Assembly (NCBI RefSeq): GCF_013184775.1
Contig: NZ_JAATVV010000002.1
Span: forward strand, 400,301-464,300
Origin: Martelella sp. HB161492
GTDB lineage: Bacteria > Pseudomonadota > Alphaproteobacteria > Rhizobiales > Rhizobiaceae
Reading direction: 5' to 3'
DNA length: 64,000 bases
Shown: positions 10,055-19,144 of the stretch, in pieces
How the letters are laid out: each line of letters begins with the position of its first letter
Numbering within the stretch: position 1 is the stretch's first letter
Position numbers and translations under genes: made by a program
The notes under the pieces: model-generated
What the model was told of the DNA's origin: nothing
Database searches by the model: none
The model's input: the letters and a program-made list of their open reading frames with translations, nothing else

Positions 10055-11788
10055 TCAGATATCGGCGCCCGGCGCGCCGAACTGTGCCTGATGCAGGCGC
10101 TGATAGGCGCCGCCGGCAGCGATCAGGACATCATGGCTGCCGCTTTCGATGATCCGCCCGGCATCGACAACGACAATGCGATCGGCATTGCGGATCGTGG
10201 CCAGTCGATGGGCAATCACCAAAGTGGTGCGGCCCTCTGACAGGGCCTCCAGCGAGCGCTGGATCGCCTGCTCTGTCTCGCTGTCCAGCGCTGACGTCGC
10301 CTCATCGAGAATCAGGATTGGCGGGTTCTTGAGAAAGATCCGCGCAATCGAGAGACGCTGCTTCTGACCGCCGGAAAGCTTCACGCCACGCTCGCCAATC
10401 ACCGTATCGAGACCATCCGGCATGGCGGCAATCACCATATCGAGGCGCGCCATCCGCGCGGCCTCCATGATCTCGGCATCGCTGGCACCAAGCCGGCCAT
10501 AGGCGATATTCTCCCGCACAGTGCCGCCGAACAGGAAAACATCCTGCTGGACAATGCCAATCGAGGCTCTGAGTGAAGCGAGCGTCATGGCGCGGATATC
10601 GGTTCCATCAATGCTGATGACGCCGTCCGTGGCCTCATAGAAACGGGGCAGAAGCGAGCAGATCGTCGTCTTGCCAGCACCTGACGGGCCGACAAAGGCA
10701 ACAGTCTCCCCGGGGCTGATATCGAGATTGACATCGACGAGCGCCGACCTTCCATCGACCGAATAGGAAAACCCGACCCGGTCATACCGGATGGCGCCTT
10801 CAAGCCCTGCGACAGCAACGGCATCCGGGGCATCGGCGATATCTGGTTCCATATCAATGAGTTCGGTGAAACTTCTGAAGCCTGCGACACCCTTCGGATA
10901 GAGCTCAAGCATGGCATTGATCTTGTCGATCGGCCGCATGAACACATTGACCAGCAGCATGAAGGAGACAAAACCGCCTTCCGACAGCTGCCCCGTGATC
11001 ACGAACCATGCACCAGCAACCATCACCATCATCTGCACCAGACGTGTCCCCATATAAGAGAGCGACATGCCCGCCGACATGAACCAGTAGCCTTTCAGCT
11101 TGGTGAAGCGATAATTGCGATTGTCGCGATCAAACAGCTGCTCTTCGTGGTTCTCATTGCCAAAGGCCTGAACCACACGCATGCCGCCGACATTTTCCTC
11201 GATCCGCGTATTGAACCCGCGCACCCGCTGGAAAATTTCCGAGGAATTGCGGGTCATGCGCATGCCGTAATGGGTAATGATCCAGCCGATCACCGGCCCG
11301 ACCAGAGCCGTCATCAGCGCCAGCTGCCAGTTGGTCAGCGCCATCAGCGCAAAGGCGCCGGTAAAGGTCATCACCGCCAGAAAAGCATCTTCCGGCCCAT
11401 GATGGGCGATCTCGCCAATATCTTCGAGATCCTTGGTCAGGCGGCCAACCAGATGCCCGGTCTTGTTGTTGTCAAAAAAGCGGAACGACATCTTCTGCAC
11501 ATGGGCAAAGGCAGCGCGCCGCATATCGGTTTCAATATTGATGCCAAGGCGATGACCGAAATAGGTCACCACCGCCATCAGGCCGGTATTGAAGATGTAG
11601 ATTGCCAGCAGCACGCAGGCGGCGATGACGACCAGGCCCCAGTCGCGCGAGGGCAAAAGCCGGTCGATGAAGATCTGGATCGCGATCGGAAAGCCGAGCT
11701 CCAGCAGCCCGGAAAGGATGGCGCTGCCGAAATCAAGAATGAACAGGGCCCGATAGGGACGATAATAGGAAAAGAAGCGGCGAAGCAT
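10055..11788 (-). CDS. ABC exporter, fused membrane and ATPase domains (MsbA-like)
   Basis: Inner-membrane half-exporter of 577 aa that should work as a homodimer. The six-helix membrane domain spans about 1-310. The ATPase domain has Walker A GPSGAGKT (367-374), Q-loop Q414/Q415, signature LSGGQ (471-475), Walker B ILILDEAT (491-498) and switch H527, all intact. The family includes lipid-A flippases and drug exporters; the substrate is not readable here. It stands alone, with AT-rich DNA downstream and a divergent CitE-like gene upstream. The second-half motif set is canonical, so it should be active. Confidence 0.93.
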   Translation of the reverse strand: MLRRFFSYYRPYRALFILDFGSAILSGLLELGFPIAIQIFIDRLLPSRDWGLVVIAACVLLAIYIFNTGLMAVVTYFGHRLGINIETDMRRAAFAHVQKMSFRFFDNNKTGHLVGRLTKDLEDIGEIAHHGPEDAFLAVMTFTGAFALMALTNWQLALMTALVGPVIGWIITHYGMRMTRNSSEIFQRVRGFNTRIEENVGGMRVVQAFGNENHEEQLFDRDNRNYRFTKLKGYWFMSAGMSLSYMGTRLVQMMVMVAGAWFVITGQLSEGGFVSFMLLVNVFMRPIDKINAMLELYPKGVAGFRSFTELIDMEPDIADAPDAVAVAGLEGAIRYDRVGFSYSVDGRSALVDVNLDISPGETVAFVGPSGAGKTTICSLLPRFYEATDGVISIDGTDIRAMTLASLRASIGIVQQDVFLFGGTVRENIAYGRLGASDAEIMEAARMARLDMVIAAMPDGLDTVIGERGVKLSGGQKQRLSIARIFLKNPPILILDEATSALDSETEQAIQRSLEALSEGRTTLVIAHRLATIRNADRIVVVDAGRIIESGSHDVLIAAGGAYQRLHQAQFGAPGADI

Positions 11789-12028
11789 CAGGGAAATATC
11801 CAGGAACGCAATAAGGGGTGACGAACGACGGTGAAACGTCGTCGCCTCTCATGTCTTGACCGGCTCCGCAGCAGCTCTCTAGCCCAAACATGCCGAAAAG
11901 GCAATTTCGGACGCTCGGTGCCGCAAAACTGTCATATAGCAGTGGAAAGTCGGCGCGCGCGGTTGAACCGTGCTTACATTCAGGCATTCTCAGTCGCACC
12001 GGCAGCAAAGCGGGATTGGAGCATCGGC

Positions 12029-12721
12029 ATGGACATCCGAGGCATGAAAGTCTGGCTCAAGAGCAGGCTGACGAACGGCACAGCCACAGCACTCGCCATC
12101 GACGCACTGCCAGACTGCATCTGCATTCCCGCCATGGCAGAAGACAATGCCGATACCCTGCCGGCCCTTGTCCGAGCGGCGCGGGAGCGTTTCTCAAATC
12201 TTCCCGTTTTCCTGATCTGCGAGCCGATCTCGCGGGCCTACAATATTGCACAATTTTCCGAAGCGGCAGGAGCCGGTCCCGACGGGATCATCCTGCGCGG
12301 CGTTGAAAATGTCGCACAGATCCAGATGGCCGAAACACTGCTCCGGCTCGCCGAGGCGCGCGCTGATCGCAGCGAAGGTGCCATCGCCCTGATCGCGATG
12401 ATCGGCGACAATGGCGCAGGCCTTCTCAATGCCGGTCATTTCGTCCGCCGCCCCGGCCGGGTGATCGCACTCGGCTATGATGCCGCCAATCTCTGTTCCG
12501 ACCTGCCCGCGCCGGGCGAAATCGGCCGCCACGGCGCTGTCGCCACCATGATGGCCGCCCGCACGCTCGGGATACCGGCGATTGACTTTACCCGCGACAA
12601 CGGCATCGCCGAAGCCTTTGACGATGCCTGCCGCTTCGCCGCCAATACCGGATTTTCCGGCAAGCTCGCCGAAAGCAGCGCCCATATCGGCGCCATCAAG
12701 GCGGCCTTTGCCGCCCCTTGA
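12029..12721 (+). CDS. CitE/HpcH-like aldolase-fold protein, motif-degenerate
   Basis: A 230-residue protein with the layout of the HpcH/HpaI-CitE (citrate lyase beta/malyl-CoA lyase) family. Recognisable parts are an N-terminal (beta/alpha) segment, LICEPISRAYNIAQF in the place of the catalytic IETxxG segment, GRVIALGYDAANLCSDL in the place of the aspartate metal site, and a C-terminal GFSGKLAESSAHIGAIKAAF. The last aligns with the family's GxxGKxxIHPxQ, but IHP is replaced by ESS. The start at 12029 has TTGGAG 7 nt upstream. Enzyme activity is uncertain because two motif positions deviate. It is convergent with a flavin reductase gene. Confidence 0.7.
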   Translation: MDIRGMKVWLKSRLTNGTATALAIDALPDCICIPAMAEDNADTLPALVRAARERFSNLPVFLICEPISRAYNIAQFSEAAGAGPDGIILRGVENVAQIQMAETLLRLAEARADRSEGAIALIAMIGDNGAGLLNAGHFVRRPGRVIALGYDAANLCSDLPAPGEIGRHGAVATMMAARTLGIPAIDFTRDNGIAEAFDDACRFAANTGFSGKLAESSAHIGAIKAAFAAP

Positions 12722-12727
12722 AAGCAA

Positions 12728-13339
12728 TCAGTCTCCCGTAACCGTTGGCCGGCGCATCTGAAAGGTTTCGCCGCCATCGCAGTAATCGAGATAGCCCATC
12801 CGTGCCAGCGGACGCACTTTGGCCATATCAAGCAGGCCATCCGTCAGGCCCTCTTCACGGATGTGGATGGCGACCACCTGCCCGAAGATGATCCGGTTCG
12901 GCGTCGGCTGATCATCGAGCGTTTTCGGCGTGATGATCTCCGTCAGCCTGCATTCAAGCGCCGCATAGGCTTCGCCGACAAAGGGTGCGTCGACCAGCCG
13001 CCCGTCCACAGCCGTCAGCCCGGCGAAGTCGAATTCGCTCATGCCGGTTTTCAGCGGCGCCGAGGTCATGTTCATGGCTTCAGCAAGATCACGGCCGACA
13101 AGGCTCAGCGTGAAGACGCCTGTCGCAGCGATATTGTCATGGGAGTGCTTCATGCCGCTTGAGGAAAACATCACCAGCTTGGGCTGATCAGCCACGGCAT
13201 TGAAAAAGGAATAGGGCCCGAGATTGGCCCGCCCCTGAAGATCGCGCGTGCCGACCCAGGCGATCGGGCGCGGCGAGACAATGGCCTTGAAGGGATCATG
13301 CGGCAGGCCATGATCATTCGTGTCAGTCTGATAGAACAA
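12728..13339 (-). CDS. Flavin reductase-like FMN-binding protein (TTG start)
   Basis: A 203-aa flavoprotein of the flavin-reductase-like (DIM6/NTAB) group, with the family opening MFYQTDTNDHGLPHDPFK followed by AIVSPRPIAWVGT and the FMN-contact segment GPYSFFNAVADQP. The start is a TTG at 13339: GGAGG lies 8 nt upstream and the encoded N-terminus matches family members exactly. It begins 3 nt after the nitroreductase stop, so the two genes are almost certainly co-transcribed. Likely role: supplying or using reduced flavin, or reducing small aromatic substrates; the substrate is unknown. Confidence 0.88.
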   Translation of the reverse strand: MFYQTDTNDHGLPHDPFKAIVSPRPIAWVGTRDLQGRANLGPYSFFNAVADQPKLVMFSSSGMKHSHDNIAATGVFTLSLVGRDLAEAMNMTSAPLKTGMSEFDFAGLTAVDGRLVDAPFVGEAYAALECRLTEIITPKTLDDQPTPNRIIFGQVVAIHIREEGLTDGLLDMAKVRPLARMGYLDYCDGGETFQMRRPTVTGD

Positions 13340-13342
13340 GGC

Positions 13343-13927
13343 CTAGACCTCCCCGCGCCAGGTCACGATTGCGTCCATATCGGGACGAACGCGCTCGAAC
13401 GGCGGCTCGGTGCGGGTACCGATATGAATGAAGCCCGCGACCTTTTCCTCCGCTTCCACCCCCAGAAGCGGGAAAGCACGCTCATCAAAGGCATACCATT
13501 CGCTGAGCCAGGTTGCGCCATAGCCAAGCGCATTGGCAGCCAGAACCATGTTGTAGCAGGTGGCACCGGCGGACATGACCTGCTCCCAGACCGGAATTTT
13601 CGGATGAACCGCCGCGCGGCTGATAACACCAACGACAAGTGGCGCACGGGTGAAGCGGCTGCGCTCCAGCGCCAGTCTTTCCTCGCTGGCCGCAGGATCT
13701 TCAGCCTGAACGAGTGCTGAAAGCCCATTGCCGACCTCTTCGCGGGCCGCACCGGCAAAAACGACAAACCGCCAGGGGGCAAGCTTGCCGTGATCGGGGA
13801 CGCGTGCGGCGAGCTTCAAAATCGTATCAAGCTCCTCACGCGACGGCCCCGGGGCGGCCAGCTGCAGGACAGGCGTTGAACGACGGGCGGCGAGAAAGGC
13901 AATGACGGCTTCATTTCGATCGGACAA
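13343..13927 (-). CDS. Nitroreductase-family protein (YdjA-like)
   Basis: An FMN-dependent oxidoreductase of 194 aa. FMN-binding features of the family are the N-terminal RRSTP (15-19), the PDHGKLAPWRFVVF segment, and the C-terminal GFIHIGT. The compact size and PDHGKLAPWRF match the minimal YdjA group, whose members reduce nitroaromatics and similar compounds. It precedes the flavin reductase-like gene with only a 3-nt gap, so the two may share a redox role. A divergent secreted-protein gene begins at 14036. Confidence 0.9.
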   Translation of the reverse strand: MSDRNEAVIAFLAARRSTPVLQLAAPGPSREELDTILKLAARVPDHGKLAPWRFVVFAGAAREEVGNGLSALVQAEDPAASEERLALERSRFTRAPLVVGVISRAAVHPKIPVWEQVMSAGATCYNMVLAANALGYGATWLSEWYAFDERAFPLLGVEAEEKVAGFIHIGTRTEPPFERVRPDMDAIVTWRGEV

Positions 13928-14035
13928 GGGGAATACCTCACGGGATTAGGCAAAACGGACGAGAACTTCTTGAAAAGGCCTTGAACTTGCTTTTCAAGTG
14001 GACTTCCACAGGAACAGAGTCAACCGGCGGACAGG

Positions 14036-14971
14036 ATGCAGCGGCTTATTCGACATATTCAGACCCTTGGTGCGGCCGCCATCGCGCTTTCATTCATCGT
14101 GCTGTCGCTGGCAGTTGCAGGCCCGGCCTTAGCCAAGAACCCGTTTTCCAGCCAGCCGGGCGTCAGCGCCGAACCGCTGAAGCTCGAGGCGCGGCTGACG
14201 GATGACGGCGCGCCGATCACGACCGGCATCACATGGCGGATCTTCCGGACCGCCGCCAGAAACGGCAAACTCGATCTGGTTGCGACCGCAGACGGCGGCT
14301 CGGCGACGCTGTCCATTCCGCCTGGTGAATATTACATCAATTGTGCCTTTGGCCACGCCACCGTCACCCGCAAGGTCGTCATCCCCGACGGCGGCATGAA
14401 GGACACGCAAACCCTTGTTCTCAATGCCGGTGGCCTGGTGCTGAATGCTGTTCTCGGTGAGGCAGTGCCAGCCAAGGCCAGCCTGCTGTCGTTCAAGATC
14501 TATCAGAACAGCAACGGCAAACGGAACCTGATCATCGACGCGATCAAGCCCGAAACCATCATCCGACTGCCGGAAGGTGATTACGAGGTCGTGTCCAATT
14601 ATGGCGATCTCAACGCCCAGACGAGCGCCAAGCTGCATGTCGATGCCGGCAAACTGACCGAGGCGACACTGAAGCAACAGGCCGCCGAAGTCAGCCTGCG
14701 GCTTGCAACCACCCATAATGGCGAAGCACTGGCCGACACCGCCTGGACGGTGCTCGGCGCGTCGGGTGACGTCTTGACGGAAAGCAACAGCGCCTATCCC
14801 TCGCTGGTGCTTGCCGAGGGCAGCTATACCGCCGTCGCACGCAACAAGCAGGACGTTTTCGAGAAGAATTTCACCGTCTCATCGGGTCAGAATGCCATCG
14901 TCGAATTGCTGACGACCGACGACAAGGCGGATATCAACAATGACGACCTGTCCGGTGAAACCGTCGATTGA
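14036..14971 (+). CDS. Secreted protein with three beta-sandwich-like repeats
   Basis: A 311-aa exported protein of unknown function. The signal peptide is clear (hydrophobic 12-31, then GPALAK). The mature part holds three ~75-residue repeats, at about 47-120, 133-206 and 217-284. Each ends in a tight turn followed by strands: PPGEYYI (95-101), PEGDYEV (179-185) and AEGSYTA (260-266). This resembles PEGA/carboxypeptidase-regulatory-like beta-sandwich domains. The tail is acidic (DDKADINNDD). A single Cys (C103) lies in the first repeat. A strong terminator follows. Probably periplasmic or surface-exposed; ligand unknown. Confidence 0.8.
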   Translation: MQRLIRHIQTLGAAAIALSFIVLSLAVAGPALAKNPFSSQPGVSAEPLKLEARLTDDGAPITTGITWRIFRTAARNGKLDLVATADGGSATLSIPPGEYYINCAFGHATVTRKVVIPDGGMKDTQTLVLNAGGLVLNAVLGEAVPAKASLLSFKIYQNSNGKRNLIIDAIKPETIIRLPEGDYEVVSNYGDLNAQTSAKLHVDAGKLTEATLKQQAAEVSLRLATTHNGEALADTAWTVLGASGDVLTESNSAYPSLVLAEGSYTAVARNKQDVFEKNFTVSSGQNAIVELLTTDDKADINNDDLSGETVD

Positions 14972-14995
14972 CGCGAAACAGGCAGGGCAGACACA

Positions 14996-15026
14996 AAACG
15001 CCGCCCCGGTAACCGGGGCGGCGTTT
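14996..15026. terminator. Bidirectional terminator
   Basis: Perfect 14-bp arms AAACGCCGCCCCGG and CCGGGGCGGCGTTT around TAA, with T/A ends on both strands. It lies between two convergent genes, the secreted-repeat gene and thrS. Confidence 0.9.
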
Positions 15027-15046
15027 GACATTCACGGCGACCGCGA

Positions 15047-17026
15047 TCAGGACGCCAGCAATGCCTTCAGCCGGACCTGATCGGGCGGCGTTGCTTCCTC
15101 GACCAGCATGGCCAGCGCATCGGCAAGCGTCATCGATGCCTGATCGCGCGAGCCGATCCGGCGGATATTCACCGTCTCTTCTTCCGCTTCGCGCATGCCG
15201 CAAACCAGGATCACCGGGACCTTGGCCACCGAATGTTCGCGGACCTTGTAGTTGATCTTCTCGTTGCGGAAATCGGTTGCAACGGAAAGACCGGCAGCGC
15301 GCAGACGTTCGGCGACCTTGCGGCCGTAATCATCAGCCTCCGACGTGATCGTCGCGACCACGACCTGCATCGGCGCGAACCACAGCGGCATATGGCCGGC
15401 ATGGTTCTCGATCAGGATCCCGAGGAAACGTTCCAGCGAACCGCAGATGGCGCGGTGAACCATGACTGGCTGGCGCTTTTCCGAGCTCGAATCGATGTAG
15501 AAGGCACCGAAACGTTCCGGCAGGTTGAAATCGACCTGGGTCGTGCCGCACTGCCATTCGCGGCCGATCGCATCCTTCAGCGTATATTCGAATTTCGGAC
15601 CGTAAAACGCGCCCTCGCCCGGCAGGATGCCGGTCTTGATGCGGCCGCCCGACTGCTCTTCGATCGTCTTCAGAACGCCGGTCATGATCTCTTCGGCGTG
15701 ATCCCACAGATCATCGGAGCCGACACGCTTTTCCGGACGGGTCGACAGCTTGACCACGACTTCCTCGAAACCGAAATCCTTGTAGACCGAGAGGATCAGA
15801 TCGTTGATCTTCAGGCATTCCTCGGCCAGCTGCTCCTCGGTGCAGAAGATGTGGGCATCATCCTGGGTGAAGCCGCGCACGCGCATCAGCCCATGCATGG
15901 CGCCCGACGGCTCATAGCGATGGACAACACCAAATTCCGCATAACGGATGGGCAGTTCGCGATAAGACTTCAGACCATGCTTGAACAGCTGAACGTGGCC
16001 GGGGCAGTTCATCGGCTTCAGCGCGAAGACACGCTTGTCTTCCGCTTCCTCATCGGCACAGGCGACCGCGAACATGTTTTCACGGTACCACTCCCAGTGG
16101 CCGGACGTCTTCCACAAGGACGTGTCGAGCACCTGCGGCGCATTGACCTCCTCATAATCGCCAGCAAGCCGGCGACGCATATAGGCGGTCAGCGACTGGA
16201 ACATTCGCCAGCCCTTCGAGTGCCAGAACACGACGCCCGGACCTTCTTCCTGGAAATGGAACAGATCCATCTCGCGGCCGAGACGGCGATGGTCGCGCTT
16301 CTCGGCTTCCTCAAGGAAGGTCAGATAGGCATCGAGCTGCTTCTGGTCGGCCCAGGCCGTGCCATAGATGCGGGTCAGCATCGGATTATTGCTGTCGCCG
16401 CGCCAATAGGCACCAGCCACCTTCATCAGCTTGAACGCGGTACCGATCTGGCCCGTCGAGGTCATGTGCGGTCCACGGCAAAGGTCGAACCAGTCGCCCT
16501 GATGATAGATCTTGACGTCCTGATCTTCCGGAATGGCATCGACAAGCTCGACCTTGTAGGCCTCGCCCTTGTCGGCAAAGACCTGCTTGGCCTTGTCGCG
16601 CGACCAGACATCCTTGGTGAAGGGCGCATTGCGGGCAATGATCTCCTTCATCTTCTTTTCGATGCGCGGCAGATCTTCCGGCGTGAAGGGAACTTCACGG
16701 GCGAAATCGTAATAGAAGCCGTTTTCGATGACCGGACCGATCGTCACCTGGGTGCCGGGCCACAACTCCTGTACCGCTTCAGCCATGACATGGGCTGCAT
16801 CATGCCGGATCAGCTCCAGCGCGCGATCATCGGTGCGGGTGACGATCTCAACATGGCCGTTGGTGACGGGATCGGCAAGATCACGCAATTCACCGTCAAG
16901 GGCAATCGCTACGGCCTTCTTGGCCAGCGACTTGGAAATCGATTCCGCAACATCGCGGCCGGTCGTGCCGACGGCGTAGTCACGCTTGGAACCATCTGGA
17001 AAAACAAGGGAAATCTGTTCGGTCAT
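15047..17026 (-). CDS. thrS: Threonyl-tRNA synthetase
   Basis: Charges tRNA-Thr in the cytoplasm. The 659-aa protein has the full domain set: N-terminal TGS domain (1-62), editing domain with [11 protein letters not shown] (74-84), class II catalytic core with [13 protein letters not shown] and [13 protein letters not shown], motif 3 near the [19 protein letters not shown] run, and the C-terminal anticodon-binding domain starting near LPLWFAP. The zinc-binding Cys is in MNCPGH. It is convergent with the secreted-repeat gene and has a 289-bp leader before the divergent Cys-repeat gene. No attenuator or T-box was recognised. Confidence 0.97.
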   Translation of the reverse strand: MTEQISLVFPDGSKRDYAVGTTGRDVAESISKSLAKKAVAIALDGELRDLADPVTNGHVEIVTRTDDRALELIRHDAAHVMAEAVQELWPGTQVTIGPVIENGFYYDFAREVPFTPEDLPRIEKKMKEIIARNAPFTKDVWSRDKAKQVFADKGEAYKVELVDAIPEDQDVKIYHQGDWFDLCRGPHMTSTGQIGTAFKLMKVAGAYWRGDSNNPMLTRIYGTAWADQKQLDAYLTFLEEAEKRDHRRLGREMDLFHFQEEGPGVVFWHSKGWRMFQSLTAYMRRRLAGDYEEVNAPQVLDTSLWKTSGHWEWYRENMFAVACADEEAEDKRVFALKPMNCPGHVQLFKHGLKSYRELPIRYAEFGVVHRYEPSGAMHGLMRVRGFTQDDAHIFCTEEQLAEECLKINDLILSVYKDFGFEEVVVKLSTRPEKRVGSDDLWDHAEEIMTGVLKTIEEQSGGRIKTGILPGEGAFYGPKFEYTLKDAIGREWQCGTTQVDFNLPERFGAFYIDSSSEKRQPVMVHRAICGSLERFLGILIENHAGHMPLWFAPMQVVVATITSEADDYGRKVAERLRAAGLSVATDFRNEKINYKVREHSVAKVPVILVCGMREAEEETVNIRRIGSRDQASMTLADALAMLVEEATPPDQVRLKALLAS

Positions 17027-17315
17027 TGTCTTCTCCTAAGCCAGTCCCGCCAACGAATGCGGGTGGTGAAGACCGCTTGGCGCAGTCATTTCATTGAGGC
17101 TGCTTCTTATTGGAAAAAATACTCTGCGTAAAGCAGCAGTGCCGAACGGCGATGACCTGGAACGGCGCGATCCTGAAATCAGAAACGGGACAACGTGAAA
17201 GCCCTTGACACCAAGACCATCATAGATTGTATTTAGTTCGGTATATCTACCTAGGGGGAGTGTTACCAAATCTTTTCATTCATCACATGGGCTTTCAAAC
17301 GGGAGAACGAAAGCA

Positions 17316-17837
17316 ATGAAATTTCACCAGATCATCGCGCTCTTCATCTGCGCGCTTATTCTGCCATCGGTTGCAGCGGCCATTGACGACGGGGAGAAAT
17401 ACGTCACGGGTCTCAATACCTACCTGGCAACCGAATGCCCGAAAGGACAACAAAAATTCGCATATGACGGAAAGTCGAATATCGTGTTTTGCTGGGAGGA
17501 CCAGACCAAGGCCGATCTTGTCGCGTCAGATCCGTTCGAACCGAAGCTCAACACCAATCCGCGCAAATACGTCATCGTGAATATTCGCGGCGTGGCGGGC
17601 ACGGACGCGTCCTGTTCGGGCACGTTCGGAAAGGGCTGGGAACAGTTCGGCTGGGACGCCCAGGCTCATATCCACTATTGCATGCAATATGGCGACGGGC
17701 GAGAAGGCACGTATATTGACGACCTTACGTCAAGCCTGACCGGCTGTCAGGGCAAGTATTTCGAGGTTGCCTATAACGGGAACTCGAACATCCATTTCTG
17801 CGCGCTTTTCCAGAAAGGCAATCCGCCAATCCAATAA
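17316..17837 (+). CDS. Secreted protein with three Cys-pair repeats
   Basis: A 173-aa protein with a signal peptide ending near VAAA (residue 22). I know no family name for it. The mature chain holds three repeats, each enclosed by a Cys pair: C41-C59, C100-C122 and C144-C162. The second Cys is always preceded by a similar run: GKSNIVFC, QAHIHYC and GNSNIHFC. The repeats probably form three disulfide-closed modules in the periplasm or outside the cell. Strong GGGAGAA ribosome site. Its terminator has been split by a small mobile-like element (17905-18115). Confidence 0.8.
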   Translation: MKFHQIIALFICALILPSVAAAIDDGEKYVTGLNTYLATECPKGQQKFAYDGKSNIVFCWEDQTKADLVASDPFEPKLNTNPRKYVIVNIRGVAGTDASCSGTFGKGWEQFGWDAQAHIHYCMQYGDGREGTYIDDLTSSLTGCQGKYFEVAYNGNSNIHFCALFQKGNPPIQ

Positions 17838-17880
17838 GCGGATGCCGCCAAGCGGCCCAGAAGGCATGGCACATCATCGG

Positions 17881-17904
17881 CGCCATCGGGAAACCGATGG
17901 CGTT
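17881..17904 (+). repeat. Left copy of duplicated terminator hairpin
   Basis: Arms CGCCATCGG/CCGATGGCG around a GAAA loop plus TT. It is identical over 24 bases to 18116-18139. Read as the left target-site duplication of the element at 17905. Confidence 0.8.
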
Positions 17905-18115
17905 CAGTCTGATGACAAAGTCGTTCATATTGCCTGTTTCGGGCCGAACAGCCGCCCCCTCCGTCATCATCCCCCTTGCTTGTCACGGCGATCCAGACAC
18001 TTCATGGCATTGGACCAAAAGGGTCTTTCGCCGCGCAGACGCACGGCTGCTGGATATCTGTGTCAGGCACAGATATGACGCCAGCGGGGTTTGAAAGCTT
18101 TATCAAAAGTCTGGA
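17905..18115 (-). mobile_element. 211-bp palindromic MITE-like element, copy A
   Basis: No coding capacity. Its ends are imperfect inverted repeats (left CAGTCTGATGACAAAG; right end reversed CAGACTTTTGATAAAG; 12 of 16 match). Inside lies a rhizobial-type palindrome (CGTCATCATCCC...CTTGTCAC...GATCCA and a diverged inverse). It is homologous along its length, in opposite orientation, to 45191-45399; shared runs include TGACAAAGTCG, GCTTGTCACGG and CGCCGCGCAGACGC. Both flanks carry the same 24-bp hairpin, as expected of a target-site duplication. No transposase is nearby, so it would be moved in trans. Confidence 0.75.
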
Positions 18116-18139
18116 CGCCATCGGGAAACCGATGGCGTT
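18116..18139 (+). terminator. Terminator hairpin, right copy of duplication
   Basis: Same 9-bp arms and GAAA loop as 17881-17902, here followed by TTTTCGCTTT. It is the functional-looking end of the original terminator of the secreted Cys-repeat gene. Confidence 0.75.
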
Positions 18140-18292
18140 TTCGCTTTGAGGCCGGGGATTGAAACGACCGCGCCAATGCACGTCCCGTGCGCCCGGCATA
18201 CCCCGCAATGATCTCGAACTTCAGAGCGAGACCGGCACGGATCACATTCTGCCGGCTATCACGCGGACAGCCCGTCGCGACGCAGCTGCAGC

Positions 18293-18982
18293 TCAGAAAT
18301 GCAGACCGATCGACGCTGTCAGCGTGTTGGTGTGCACATCGAGATCGGCCTTGCCATAGCCGGAAAGAAGCCCGCCGCTGATCGCCGCCGTCGGAAAGCC
18401 CGTATAGCGATATTCAACACGGCCAAAAAGCTTGCTGGTGAAGGCATAGTCCACACCGGCGCCAAAGGTATAGCCGTAAACGGTCGATGTGCCGTCATCC
18501 GTGCCGATCTGATCATGGACGCTCTGGACAGCAAGTCCGCCGGTTGAATAGAGCAGTGCATTGCCAAGCGCATAGCCAAGACGTCCGCGCAGCGAGCCAC
18601 CCCATTCAGCGCCAATCTTCTCGGTTCCGACATAGGGAACGGCATAGCTCTTCTCATTCCATTGCCGGGTCACATCGCCTTCGATGCCAACCACCAGGCT
18701 GTTGTCGAACTGATAGTCATATCCGGCAAAGGCCGAGGCCATGCCACCATTGAAATCATCGGAAACCGAACCGCCGCCCGAAAAAGTCGATTTGGCATTG
18801 AGCCAGGAATAGCCACCGCCGGCACCGAGATAAAAGCCGGTCCAGTCCATGGTGGCAGGTGCCGCAATGGCAGCGCTGTCGTCAGAAGGCGCGGCAACGA
18901 TATCGGCAGCAAAGGCCGGCATCGCCAAGCCTGCGCAGGCAAGGGCAATAGTAAGTGACGTCTTCAAGAGTGCATTCCCCAT
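18293..18982 (-). CDS. Outer-membrane beta-barrel protein, Omp25/Omp31 family
   Basis: An eight-stranded outer-membrane barrel of 229 aa. The signal peptide (1-25, ending MPAFA) is followed by mature ADIVAAP, then DWTGFYLGAGGGYSW, the family's first strand. The chain ends in aromatic SIGLHF, the usual C-terminal barrel signal. The mature Ala-Asp N-terminus matches the class of Rhizobiales barrels that L,D-transpeptidases attach covalently to peptidoglycan. The gene lies next to a small mobile-like element and divergent, across ~160 bp, from nothing on the plus strand; lrp follows on the same strand further right. Confidence 0.92.
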   Translation of the reverse strand: MGNALLKTSLTIALACAGLAMPAFAADIVAAPSDDSAAIAAPATMDWTGFYLGAGGGYSWLNAKSTFSGGGSVSDDFNGGMASAFAGYDYQFDNSLVVGIEGDVTRQWNEKSYAVPYVGTEKIGAEWGGSLRGRLGYALGNALLYSTGGLAVQSVHDQIGTDDGTSTVYGYTFGAGVDYAFTSKLFGRVEYRYTGFPTAAISGGLLSGYGKADLDVHTNTLTASIGLHF

Positions 18983-19144
18983 TTACACCGATCAGGCACA
19001 GCATTTTAACCGCCGGAACCGGAACTTAACAATCATCATAAAACAAAATGCGCGCAGCACATGAATGCGCCGGCGCACATTTCATCATGATTACCCGCTA
19101 AACGGTAATAGGCAAGCCAGAAGAAGACACCGCCACTGTTCGGC

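Noticed and set aside
9827-10240. Plus-strand frame starting after the AT-rich block
   Set aside because: It runs antisense into the ABC exporter gene and encodes a protein without any family feature.
15233-17131. Plus-strand open frame of 632 codons
   Set aside because: It is antisense to thrS, which carries all synthetase motifs; the frame is a codon-bias shadow without a ribosome site.
17027-17315. T-box or attenuator before thrS
   Set aside because: No tRNA-anticodon-like bulge, leader peptide or paired terminator/antiterminator was seen.
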